Positions 1-9,836 of a stretch of DNA of 64,000 nt are shown in pieces. The DNA is taken from contig CAJJDN010000015.1 in assembly GCA_905182985.1 (NCBI GenBank), positions 134,798 to 198,797 of the forward strand, given 5' to 3'. Position 1 is the first letter of the stretch. Every line of letters starts with the position of its first letter. Both the position numbers and the translations under genes were made by a program. The notes under the pieces are model-generated. The model did no database searches. It worked only from the letters and a program-made list of their open reading frames with translations, and was not told the DNA's origin. The DNA comes from Paramecium sonneborni (taxonomy: Eukaryota > Ciliophora > Oligohymenophorea > Peniculida > Parameciidae).

Positions 1-118
1 AAAATATTTATTATTAATAGTTATTTTCAAAAATTTTAAGGATTAAAATAAACTGCAAGGATTTTGCTTAAATAAATTTAAATTAAAAAATTAAAGATAA
101 AAGATAAAAGTATATGTT

Positions 119-620
119 TCATTAATTAATAACTTATTCAATAATCTTTGATTAAATTTTATATAAAATACTTAGGAGAGAATAGCACCTATATTCCACC
201 TATTACAATAATATTTATTTGTTCTTTGATCAGAAATTTCAGAATCAGTATAATAGATTGAATAAATGTTTTTCACATTTACAGCTCTCTGTTTAATATA
301 AGTAATCATATCTTATTCTTTTTATGGTTCAAAATCTTATTGATCAACATTAAAAGCTAAAATGTATATTGTAGTTTAGAGAAAGTAAACTATAAAAATT
401 AAACTATTAAATACCATTGATAATTGGAGCATAATTCGAAATAGAAGTATCATGCATTAGAAATTTCACCATATGAACTGCGTCTCTTTCTTGAATTCTT
501 TTAATGGCCAAATCTAGACATAGCTTACTAAAATGAAATTATTTATTACTTTTTTAAAGGAGATATTAATTCTTCATTAAAATCTTCATTGCTATTTTTG
601 CGGCTCTACATACAAAACAT
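119..620 (-). CDS. Uncharacterised protein, about 142 aa, four exons
   Basis: I do not recognise the family. With TAA/TAG as Gln the frame is open from an ATG at 620-618 to a TGA at 121-119 after removing three introns: 549-528 (22 nt), 414-390 (25 nt) and 171-146 (26 nt). All have GT...AG ends, and the spliced length is a multiple of three. The middle exon carries a charged helix (CLDLAIKRIQERDAVHMVKF) and the last exon ends in NRWNIGAILSQ then IIEQVINQ. There is no signal peptide or membrane segment. The frame is also open upstream of the chosen ATG (reading NECIDECLKQSLT), so the true start could be further 5' behind an unseen intron. The exon structure looks convincing; the function is unknown. 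Confidence 0.6.
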
Positions 621-767
621 AGTAAGAGATTGTTTCAAACATTCATCAATACATTCATTTTTTTAATTTTTTTTTTTAATTTATTTAGCTTTTAAAGCTA
701 AGTTTATTCAAACAACTTTATTAATATAAATTGATAATAAAATTTTTTTATCTTTTTTAATTAATTA

Positions 768-990
768 GGGGTCCATGGCTCAGACCAAAAGGAGCATCTT
801 GGTTAACAGGATGATGGAGTAGGGACATGTTTTCAAGCGAAATCTACCCCAAGAAGGGGGGAATAACTTGGAAGCACGAACGAAACATTAGTCTCAACTG
901 GGCCACATAGAAGGACACTAAATTAAGAAAGTAAAGTTCAGCTAGCTGAACTAAACCCATGCTACACTGAATAGTGTAGGTGGAAGGGAT
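768..990. ncRNA. GC-rich structured element, probable non-coding RNA
   Basis: About 220 bases stand out sharply in GC content from the surrounding AT-rich DNA and have strong potential stems. CTACACT..AGTGTAG (969-986 region) is a perfect 7-bp hairpin with a GAAT loop, AGTTCAGCTAGCTGAACT is a perfect palindrome, and CCCCAAGAAGGGG is a G/C stem. At the left end CTCAGACC-AAAA-GGAGCA resembles the symmetric helix-8 motif of SRP RNA, but no Alu domain precedes it, so I do not call SRP RNA. In ciliates such GC islands usually mark stable structural RNAs. Strand and exact ends are uncertain: the left edge is abrupt on the plus strand, and no clear T-run terminator follows on either side. An ORF on the minus strand overlaps its right part. 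Confidence 0.5.
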
Positions 991-1361
991 ACTAAATAAA
1001 ACATAAAACATAAAACATTGATAATATTCCAAATAATAAATGTATCTCCTAATATCATAATGTGATGAGTAATAACTTCATCACTTGATTTCAAATGAAT
1101 ATCTGGTGGAAGTTCAGATGTATCTATATAATCATTGGGAACTTATTAATGACCATGGTCAAAGCCCTCTATTTATTTTGATGAATATTCTTTTTCATCT
1201 ACTTATTTTAATCCATTTATCCATTTTATTTTTTTTTCATCATAAAAGATATTAGTCTAATTTTATCCTATTGTGGCAAGCTGATATTTTTTCTCATGAT
1301 TTACCTGTATATATTCTTCAAGATTATCAGAATCAAAAGCACACCGTCTGCGTCTTTACAT
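894..1361 (-). CDS. Small uncharacterised protein (about 155 aa), 3' end uncertain
   Basis: The frame opens at ATG 1361-1359 (MQRRRRCAFDSDNLEEYIQ) and runs without TGA to 896-894. Residues 1-100 look like a soluble charged protein. The tail after THHIMILGD turns hydrophobic (TFIIWNIINVLCFMFYLV) and then enters the GC-rich element at 768-990, where the codons look unlike the rest. The tail may be a membrane anchor, or the real stop may be reached through a splice I cannot see. A 24-nt GT...AG stretch after EEYIQ could be an in-frame intron (no stop inside). No family is recognised. The N-terminal part is more secure than the C-terminal part. Confidence 0.4.
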
Positions 1362-2003
1362 AAAAATTAAAAAAATATAAAATCAATTTTTAGATGTTAA
1401 TCCATCAATTAATTATAAGAATTATTACTTACTAATTGGCTTCAAGAATTATTGTTAATAGAGATGAGAGTTTAAAGAATTAAAATTATATTTTAAGTTT
1501 AAGATCATTTTCGTTCTTTTCAAAAGTGTCCAAAATCTCTTTTTATCATCATTTTTTTAGAATAATGAAATATTTAAACTCTTATAAAGATTAGTTAAAC
1601 TAATTAAAAGGGAAATTCTATGATAATAATGTCAATATTTTCTTTATAAAGATTTTCACTCAAACTATTTAACTTACATTTAATAATCAAGCAAGATTGT
1701 AATTGAATGAACTCTTAATAATTTAAAGTGTTATTTTTAAAATAAACTCTAAAAACGAGAAATTAGATATGCAATATTATTTATTCTAAATTTAACAAAA
1801 ATAGATGAATTAATGAAATTAAAAAGTTTAGTATGAGTGCGTAAAAAAAATGAATTTTCAATTAACTATTTTTTTTACATTTGCCATTTATAATATTTAT
1901 TATTAAGTTTATTTTAAGTCCAAATATTAATGATTATGTAAAAAATTAGACATTTAAAGCCATAATAATATTCGATAAAAATTGATAAGAATTTGTTTTT
2001 ATA
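1362..2003. other. AT-rich intergenic stretch, nothing recognised
   Basis: TGA is frequent in all frames and no motif-bearing frame is seen. It probably holds the 5' flank of the gene to the left and the 3' flank of the gene to the right. Confidence 0.5.
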
Positions 2004-2536
2004 TCATTTTTATTTAGATTTATATTTTTCATAAAATTTATGAGCTTTTTAAATATTGGCTTCCTCTATAAGACCATAATCTAAACAATACTTAAGAGCC
2101 AAAACTGATTCTGGTTTTTCTCTATAAAGTGATTCATAATAAATTCTGCATGGATCATCTTCAGGTGGAGTTTCTTTTTTTTGATATAATTTGTAATTTT
2201 CCTTGTCTTTTTCGACACTTTCAGAATTCTCATCTTCATCCTAAAAATATTAATTAATTATACGTCTTCTTTTATTTATTTTTTTTTAGTATTATTAGTT
2301 GTTTTATTCTATTTGAAAGGTTAGGCTTTCTTTTTTTTGCCTTACTTTTCAACTAATTTATTGCTAGATTCAGAATAATCTTCGGATTCATCTTCTTTTT
2401 ATTTTTTTACTGCAATTTATTTTTTTTATGTTTATTTTTATATTTTTTTTTAAACTTATGGTTCATAGGGTTCCTCGGATTCATCATCATCATCAGAATC
2501 ATTTTTCTTTTTTCCTTATCCTTTTTTTGGTGGCAT
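2004..2536 (-). CDS. Acidic/basic low-complexity protein with conserved C-terminal block, 169 aa
   Basis: Starts MPPKKGQGKKKN at 2536-2534 and ends at TGA 2006-2004, with one 23-nt intron at 2263-2241. Residues 1-100 are a K/Q/D/E-rich disordered tail (for example NDSDDDESEEPYEP). The last 55 residues are a folded-looking block, DPCRIYYESLYREKPESV followed by LALKYCLDYGLIEEANIQKA, with two cysteines and helical periodicity. I cannot name this block. Its complexity contrasts with the tail, so it is likely the functional part. The charged tail fits a nuclear or nucleolar protein, but that is inference. Confidence 0.65.
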
Positions 2537-2981
2537 CTAATATTTTAATATTAATTAATAAAATTTTTAAGTTCAAATACATTTTGATATTTAAAATGAA
2601 TTAGCAAATTTTAACATGAAATTGATTTGACTCAATTTATTTCAGCTGCAGGACTTTCACCTGTTAGTAATAAATGATAATAAATTTAATTAAGACAATT
2701 AAGTGATTAATTAAAAATAATATTTTTATTCAATCAAAGTAATCTTTAGAAGAAGGGTCTTTTCTTTCATATTAATACTAATAAAATGATTAAAATAGAA
2801 CATATTTTAAAAATGAATAAAATAATAAGAAATTTAGGATATTGTTTTATATTGAAAGAATAAAGAAAAGATTAGAACCTTGGAAAAAATATTTTCTAAA
2901 TTATGGTTATAGAAAAATGAAGAAAATAGGTTTTACTTAATTTTAATATATAGTTTTAATTTTCAAATTTTGCAATTTTTA
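2537..2981. other. Intergenic region, nothing recognised
   Basis: AT-rich stretch between two minus-strand genes. It should contain the promoter of the gene at 2004-2536 and the 3' flank of the SNARE gene. I see no supported open frame. Confidence 0.5.
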
Positions 2982-3693
2982 TCAATAAAAAATCCAATAA
3001 CAAATAAATCCAATACTTATAAAGGCTATTCCAGCAATAAACAATCTTCTTTTTAATCTATTTAATCTATTCTTTCTATGAACAGCAGTTGCTGTATCGT
3101 AAAAGACTTTAGAAGTATCCTCCAATTCCAAAGATTTAACTCATATAAGATAAGATATACTTTCAATTTAACTTAATTGCTCTTTATTATTAATTAGCTT
3201 TTCAATATTTTATTAGACTGATTATTTGGTGTTATCTAATGTCTACATGATTTATTTGATTTATTTTGGATCTTTATTGTACTGTTTTTCGAAATAATTC
3301 AATAACTTTAATATATTATCTTTTTAATTATCATTAATGATGACACTTTCATTCAACTAAATAGATTTGATTGATAAATACAATTTTAGATTAAATGGCA
3401 CTAATAAGCATTTCGATATTATATTGATTGCAATCTGTAGAAGCTAAAACAAGTTAGATTATTTCTTTATTAAAAGGAAGATAATACCATCTTCCTTTTT
3501 TAGATGGCAATGAATCTCTTTGAATAGTAGATTGAATTTACATTTTCTGAAATTAACTAATTGTTTTCGTCTTAATAATCATTAGTGTATCAGATAAATC
3601 TTAAACTAGACCAACTTCACCCACCATCTCTATAAGCTCTAATCTCTCTCCGGTTGCCCATTTTGCCAAAGCAAAAGCTTTAATGTGATTCAT
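2982..3693 (-). CDS. R-SNARE (longin/synaptobrevin-like), 221 aa
   Basis: The protein begins with a longin-type N-terminus (MNHIKAFALAKWATGERLEL). It then has a SNARE helix of the R type (TLDNTKQSVQQNIEKLINNK, followed by EQLSQIEIKSLELEDTSKVF), a short basic linker (NRLNRLKRRL) and a single C-terminal membrane anchor (FIAGIAFISIGFICYWIFY), then TGA. Introns at 3381-3357 (25 nt) and 3160-3140 (21 nt) are needed to keep the frame. R-SNAREs sit on vesicles and pair with Q-SNAREs to fuse membranes. The central zero-layer position, where R-SNAREs normally carry Arg, reads Asn (NIEKLINNK). The length suits a longin R-SNARE such as VAMP7, Ykt6 or Sec22; the anchor argues against Ykt6. The start lies only 8 bp from the divergent start at 3702. 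Confidence 0.75.
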
Positions 3694-3701
3694 ATTTATT
3701 A

Positions 3702-5712
3702 ATGTTAAAATTTTAAGTAAATATAAAAGGATAGACTTTTGATTTCGAAATACCAAAAAGTGCTACAGTAGCAGAACTGAAATCTCTTATAGCAGAAAAA
3801 CAATAAGTAATTTATCTATTCAAGTAGATTTCAGCTCCTTTTGATCTCTATATATTTGATCAACTTTTAATAGAGGAAGGAACTGTTAATAAGATTATAT
3901 ATAATTGTAAAACAGATTGTCTCGAATTAAAATTAAGGGAGAAGATAAAATTTAAATAGTTCCAACAGTTTTTTAATTAAGCTAAACCTATTGTTTTGTG
4001 GAAAACTATTTTATCAACAATAAAATTTATAGATAATTTTGAAGAATTAAGAAAGTAAAAGACATAAGACTTAAGTAAAGTAAGAAATGTCATTTCATTC
4101 TTTTAAAAAGCACCTGTATTAATAAAATAAAAGACATCAAATTTATTAAGCAAATTTACTGATCGAGTTAAAGGATAAACAACTATTTTAAGTCATATTA
4201 ATATGTAAGAAGATGATTTAGCTCGAAATTAAAATAATGATACTGTTCTAAACATTTTAAATAATATGGAAAATCAAAATGAGAGAGTAAATTATCATAA
4301 AATTTAAACAAAATCTAAAAAAAATAAATATCCCACTCCTAAATTAAGTCCACAATAAGAATAATATTTGATTAGAAAAAAGAGAGCTATTTCTTTATTA
4401 CAAGATCCTAATTAAAGTGAAAAAGCTAAAATGCTCATTTAAGAGATGAAAAAATAAAAAGAATAATTAAAAATAAAGAGATAAGAACATTTAGATAATA
4501 GTACTGAAAAAATAGAATTAAGTTTAGAACATTATAAATAAGAAAGAGAAATCTTAATATAAAAAATCACTAAAGATAAAAGAAATAGAATTATTGAAAG
4601 ACTTAATGAAAATTAAAAGAATCATGAAATACAAAGATAATTTAATAAAAAGTCTCAATAACTGATAAATGAATTAAAAAATAGAATAAAAAAGCAACAA
4701 GATTCTGTTAAAAATAAGGATGATTAATTAAAATAGATTTATTTTGAAGAAGTAAAGGTAAAATAGATTTTTTTAAAGCTAGTTAAAACTTCAAGAGAAA
4801 AAGAAGTAAGCTTAACCAATAAGATTATCAGAATTAAATTAGCATGAAGAACATTACTTAGAGAATAGAGAAATGCTTAAATTGTAAAGGGATTAAAAAA
4901 AATTGGAATGGGAAATAAAAATTAAATCAGAAACTAAATCAATGTATAAAGACTAAAAAGTCTTATAAGAAGTTAAGAAAATTGATTAATAAGTTAAGAA
5001 TAAAGATATTTTAGAATTAAAGAAAAAATAGGAATTTAAAATAAGAAAATAAAAATATTCTGAAATAATTCAAGAATTTCACAGACCCATTAATATTAGT
5101 AAAATGGATATTTTAGAATCAATTGATGATTATTCAATTAATTAATCTAGAGATTCTAGAATAAAATAAGTAGTTTAATATCAAAATAAGTCTTAGTTTG
5201 TCGAATAATTAGTAAATTAACGAATCTAAAAAAACAGTATTTTTTTAATTTAAGCTATAAGTTAAAAAAATTTAATCAGCATTAAGTTAATAGCATATAA
5301 CACCAAAGACTAAAATTACAGAGTAACTTTAATAAGGAAAAGTACCTGATGCTAATACTTATTTTCATTTACGAGTACATACACCTTAGAAAATAATAAT
5401 TGAAGAGAGTATAATAAAGAAAAAACCAGATTATTTAAGAGAATTTGAAAGAGAAAGAAGGTCTTTGAATCAATCTGTTTTACCATCTGTTTCAGGATTA
5501 AACAAGTACAATTTGATAATATTGATAAAAGGAAAATAAGTCCTTAATAGGAAATGCACCTACTTTAAAGATTAGAAGAGGAAGCAAAAAAGAAGGAATA
5601 ACTAGCTCATATCAGTTAAAACGATGATTTATAAATAGAGGCTACAGATTTATATTTAAGGAGTGTTTAAGCAAAATTGTAATTTTTGGATAAGAAATTA
5701 TCAAATTTTTGA
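3702..5712 (+). CDS. Ubiquitin-like domain plus long coiled-coil protein, 644 aa
   Basis: The N-terminus MLKFQVNIKGQTFDFEIPKS, followed by ATVAELKSLIAEK, reads as a ubiquitin-like beta-grasp fold: two strands, then the helix. The rest is almost entirely charged coiled coil (for example EQLKIKRQEHLDNSTEKIEL), with a short low-complexity tail near RRSLNQSVLPSVSGLNK and a last coil ending KLSNF. Three introns restore the frame: 4758-4782, 5237-5261 and 5506-5531. The spliced length is a multiple of three and ends at TGA 5710-5712. Ubl plus coiled coil suggests a scaffold or adaptor, possibly cytoskeletal or ciliary, but I cannot identify an orthologue. The assigned ATG is needed to keep the first beta strand, although it lies almost against the divergent SNARE start. 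Confidence 0.75.
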
Positions 5713-5737
5713 GTATTAAATATTATAATTAAACAAA

Positions 5738-6044
5738 ATGGGTTGCTCAGTTTAAAAATAAAAAGAGGCTAAGTACTAGCAAAGTGATCTTGAAAACATT
5801 CTTTAGAGGTAGATAAAAGAATTAGTGTAAAAATAATAGTAGCGTAATTCTTAATTTTATGAAAGAATAATAAGATACTCTAATTGATCAAGATGAATTA
5901 ACTATTTATGATAAATCATTAGATAAATAAGTAAAGGTTCCAAAATTAAGACTACCAAGTAAGTTTAATCGATCAATATTTATAGTTTATAACACTATAG
6001 TATAAAGAAGAAGAATATAACAATATGATGACATAATAAAATGA
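5738..6044 (+). CDS. Small acylated (MGC) coiled-coil protein, about 94 aa
   Basis: Starts MGCSVQKQKEAKYQ. Gly2-Cys3 is the classic dual N-myristoylation and palmitoylation context, so the product is probably anchored to a membrane such as the ciliary or surface membrane (inference). A Q-rich helix follows, then DTLIDQDELTIYDKSL. An intron of 22 nt at 5844-5865 is required to keep the frame. A second GT...AG stretch of 27 nt at 5959-5985 has no stop and is a multiple of three, so the protein is 94 or 85 residues. It starts only 25 bases after the TGA of the previous gene on the same strand. No family recognised. Confidence 0.6.
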
Positions 6045-6166
6045 AAGACAGAGTATAATTGAGATATTATTTGTATTATTATCTTTTTTTTAAATACGAT
6101 CCTTAAAAATATCAATTCAGTACTTAGGAATAAAATTCGAAATATTAATCAATAGTAATTTGATAT

Positions 6167-7195
6167 TCAAAGCTAAAAAAGTTTTATTTAATTTATGATT
6201 CTCTTCAATAGAGATATTGAATTAAAACGAATACTAAAGTGAATGAATTTGAAGTAATTTATATATATATAAATTATTGATGCGAAAAAATATTCAATCG
6301 TAAAGGTATGAGATATCTTTGTTTTTATCATTCTTACAGCTAATAATAGCCCAAACAAAGAATAACAAATAAACAATGTACCTATTGAAAATAGAACATA
6401 GCTCAGATTTATTCCTGTTGACTCTATTAAATTCTTTGATTTCTATGAAACAACTTTTTTTATTTTATGAATTATCTTTAATATCACTAAAACAATTTCA
6501 AGATGTAGATGTACATAAACCACTAAAATTATGTAATATTTTTGTAGCTTGAATCATTTAAACAGAAGGATATTCTTTAATTTCATATGAATGACATCCT
6601 TAGACCTATAAAGATATTCATCTATAGTAAAATTCTTAAATTCAAATAATTTCTCATTAACAGTTAAAGTTTCAATAGTGATATCAGTGTTTAATTTTGG
6701 TAATTAAATAATATTCTAACTAATTGTATAACATTAATACATATAGTTAATCTGCATATTATATTCGATAATCAATTTCTTTAAAATATCTTTTGCCTAT
6801 AAAATTTAAAGTTATGAAATTGATAAATATTCTATCCAAAAGAATTATATGAATACTTTAGAGTTTATACAGCAAGATAAAAACAAAGAAACAATAAAAG
6901 AAATTGTACTAAAAATTAATTTTTCTTAAAATCTTTTGGATTTTTGTTGCTTGCTATTATTCCTGCTTATCTAATAAACAAGATTAATACACCTAAAATT
7001 ATAAAACCATATTCTTGTATATATTTTTAATGAAATGGCAGAATTTTCATAGAAAAATAATTTTTTAAAATCATTCTTAATACTATTATAGCGTAATACA
7101 ATCAATTTTTAGAACAAATATTAATTAAAACAAGAAATAATCACACCAACTCTTTTGATTATTTGTTCACCAAGTGATAAAGCATTCTCGAAAAC
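6167..7195 (-). CDS. Probable membrane protein, gene model not closed
   Basis: Two long open stretches on the minus strand look coding, but I could not join them cleanly. The upstream one (7195 to about 6540) includes LSLGEQIIKRVGVIIS and a hydrophobic helix (LIFSTISFIVSLFLSCC). It ends in TITIETLTV-like text written here as TDITIETLTVNEKLFEFKNF, then TGA. The downstream one (to TGA 6169-6167) contains another helix (YVLFSIGTLFICYSLFGLLL). At least one intron must link them, and no in-frame ATG precedes the first stretch; a TGA sits just upstream of it. It could be a multi-pass membrane protein with several introns or a decayed gene. The family is unknown. Confidence 0.4.
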
Positions 7196-7428
7196 TCAAA
7201 AATACAATTTTTTATATAAAATAATTTATTATATTTTTTTTGAAAGAATTTTATAAATCCTCAAATTGTCCTATAAACAAAAAAATAAACCACTAAATGT
7301 AATAATAATATATAATTCACTCTAATATTTAATATATGTATATTAAAAAAGAGAAGAATAATAATTTCTTTATAATACCATACCGTATTACGTGTAAATT
7401 ATTAAATAAAAAATTGAAAATTTGATCT

Positions 7429-9763
7429 ATGCAACAAGCATAAACATAACAAAACATATAACCACTAGATTTTTATTAAGAAGAATATAAGGATGCAGTA
7501 AGATTCTCTTGGAATACATTACCTGCAACAAAATTATAGAGTACTCGTGCAATAGTTCCAATGGGATGTCTTTATAGTATATAAATTAATTAAAATTAGC
7601 ACCAATGAAGGATTTAGAATCTTTGGTATTAGTATAATATTCTCCATTATATTGTAAATGTGGTGCAATTTTGAATCCATACAATTAAATAGATTTCAGA
7701 AATAAATAATGGACATGTGTGTTTTGTTCTTGTAAAAACATGTTTCCAAAGCATTATGCTGATCATATAACTGAAACATAATTACCAGCTGAATTAAAAA
7801 AGACTAGCACAACAATGGAATATATCTTAGCTAATTAATAAGCAGCCCCTACTACATTTTTATATATAATCGATACTTGCATTCCTTAAGAAGATTTATA
7901 AGCCATAAGGGATTCAATTTAATAGAGCCTATCAATTATTCCACCAGATTCATAGGTTGGACTTATCACATTTGGAAGAAATATCTTTGTACACGAACTA
8001 GGATTTTAAGAATGTCCAAAATGTTATAGTTTTAAGGGATCTAAAGATTATACTACTTAATAAATTTTAGAGATGTTATAAGTAAGTACAAAACCAGAAA
8101 TTTTAAAAAGATTCTTAGTTCCATTAAGTGAATGTGAATTCTCATTCAATTCTATTTTGGATGATCTATAATGTGATCCATGGCCAACTTAGCCTGGAGA
8201 AAGAGAAGTTCGAGCTAATGGATCAGCATTAAAAATAGGTTCAACATTAGTTGAAAGTGCAACTTAATTCTCTAAAATCCTCTTTTTTGTTGGAGGACCT
8301 TGTACTATTGGACCTGGATAAGTTGTAGGATTAAAATTAGAAGAAACTATCCGATCTTATTTAGATATGTAAAAGGAAAATCCTAATACATAATATCTGT
8401 AAAAAGCAAAAAAATTTTATAATGAAATTGCTCAAAGAGCTATTAAAGCAAATTTGACAGTTGATATATTTGCATTCACTTTAGATTAATTTGGTTTATT
8501 GGAAATGAAATAATTAGCAGAAAAAACTGGTGGAGTTGTTGTTATGCAAGAAAAATTTGATTCTGATGTTTTTAGAGAAACATACAAAAAATTATTTGAT
8601 AAAGATAGTACTAATTTTCTTAAGATGGGTTTCGGATCTAAAATGGATATATTTGTATCAAAAGATATAAAAGTATAAGGAGGAGTAGGACCATGTATTT
8701 CATTAAAAAAAGGAGGACCTATGGTATCTGAAGTTTCTATAGGAGAAGGTGGAACAACAAGTTGGTATACAGGTGGTTTAGATAGAAACTCCACAATTTT
8801 ATTTTTATTTGATTTATCTTCTACAAAAGACACATCTTTTTCACAATGTGCTTATATTTAATTCATAACAATGTATAGACACTCAAGCAGATTGCAAAGA
8901 TTAAGAGTAACTACAATTCAAAGAAGATTTGCCGATCACAACAATATTATGGATATGATAAGAGGATTTGATCAAGAAGCTGCTTGCGTTACAATGGCAA
9001 GAGTGGGAATTCTAAAAGCAGAATCTGAAGAATCAATAGAAGTTTTAAAGTGGTTAGATCGATCTTTAATTCGAGTTGTAGCAAGATTTGGTTCTTATCG
9101 AAAAGATGACGTAAGTTCATTTAGATTTCCATCAGAAATGATGATGTATCCATAATTCATGTATCATCTTCGAAGATCTCATTTCATTAGTACATTTGGT
9201 GCCTCACCAGATGAGACCACTTTTTATAGAGTAATTTGTTATAATAATAAATGATTAGGCGTCTTTATCTAGAGAAAGTGTTTAAAATGCTTTAGTAATG
9301 ATTCAACCAGCATTATTATAATATACAATAGATGATCCAGTTGCTAATGCTGTAAATTTAGACATTCAAAGCATGAAACCTGATGTTGTATTGCTTCTAG
9401 ATACTTATTTCAATGTTGTTGTTTGGAATGGAGAAAATGTATAAAAATGGATTGAAGAAGGATATTATGACAATCCAGAGTATGAATATGTTAAAGAATT
9501 AGTAGATGCTCCTAATTCTGATGTTTAAGTAATATATTAATTTAATTGTTAAGTATATCTTAGAAGATAGATTTCCAGTTCCTAAATTGATTAAAACCTA
9601 TTTTGGTCATGGTTAAGAGAGATATTTAAAAAGCAGGGTGAATCCATCTGTAAATACAGTCTAAAATGAAAATGTTGAAAGTGGTAATTATATCACTGAT
9701 GATGCCAGTCTTAAAGTATTTACAGACCATCTTATTCGCTTAGCTGTATAAACTGTATAATGA
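7429..9763 (+). CDS. SEC23: COPII coat component Sec23, 752 aa
   Basis: Sec23 is the GTPase-activating subunit of the inner COPII coat, which buds vesicles from the ER with Sar1 and Sec24. The N-terminus (VRFSWNTLPATKLQSTRAIV) is followed by the zinc finger (YCKCG ... WTCVFCSCKN), the trunk (FLVPLSECEFSFNSILDD region), the all-helical part (FDQEAACVTMARV) and the C-terminal gelsolin-like domain. The protein ends LIRLAVQTVQ. Three introns are phased: 7577-7599 (23 nt), 9231-9258 (28 nt) and 9529-9553 (25 nt). Spliced length (752 aa) matches the family's usual 750-790. The model is complete from ATG 7429 to TGA 9761-9763. Confidence 0.93.
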
Positions 9764-9836
9764 ATATATCAAGTATAAGATAATCATATAATATCGTAAT
9801 TACTCAATATATATTATAAGAATTATTAATCATAAA

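Noticed and set aside
768..990. Telomerase RNA, because CTACCCCAAG contains a possible telomere template
   Set aside because: The C-run is locked in a hairpin with the following G-run, and no pol III terminator or TER layout is visible.
768..990. Full SRP RNA
   Set aside because: Only the helix-8-like motif matches, and it lies at the very left end; there is no Alu domain upstream, where the DNA is plain AT-rich.
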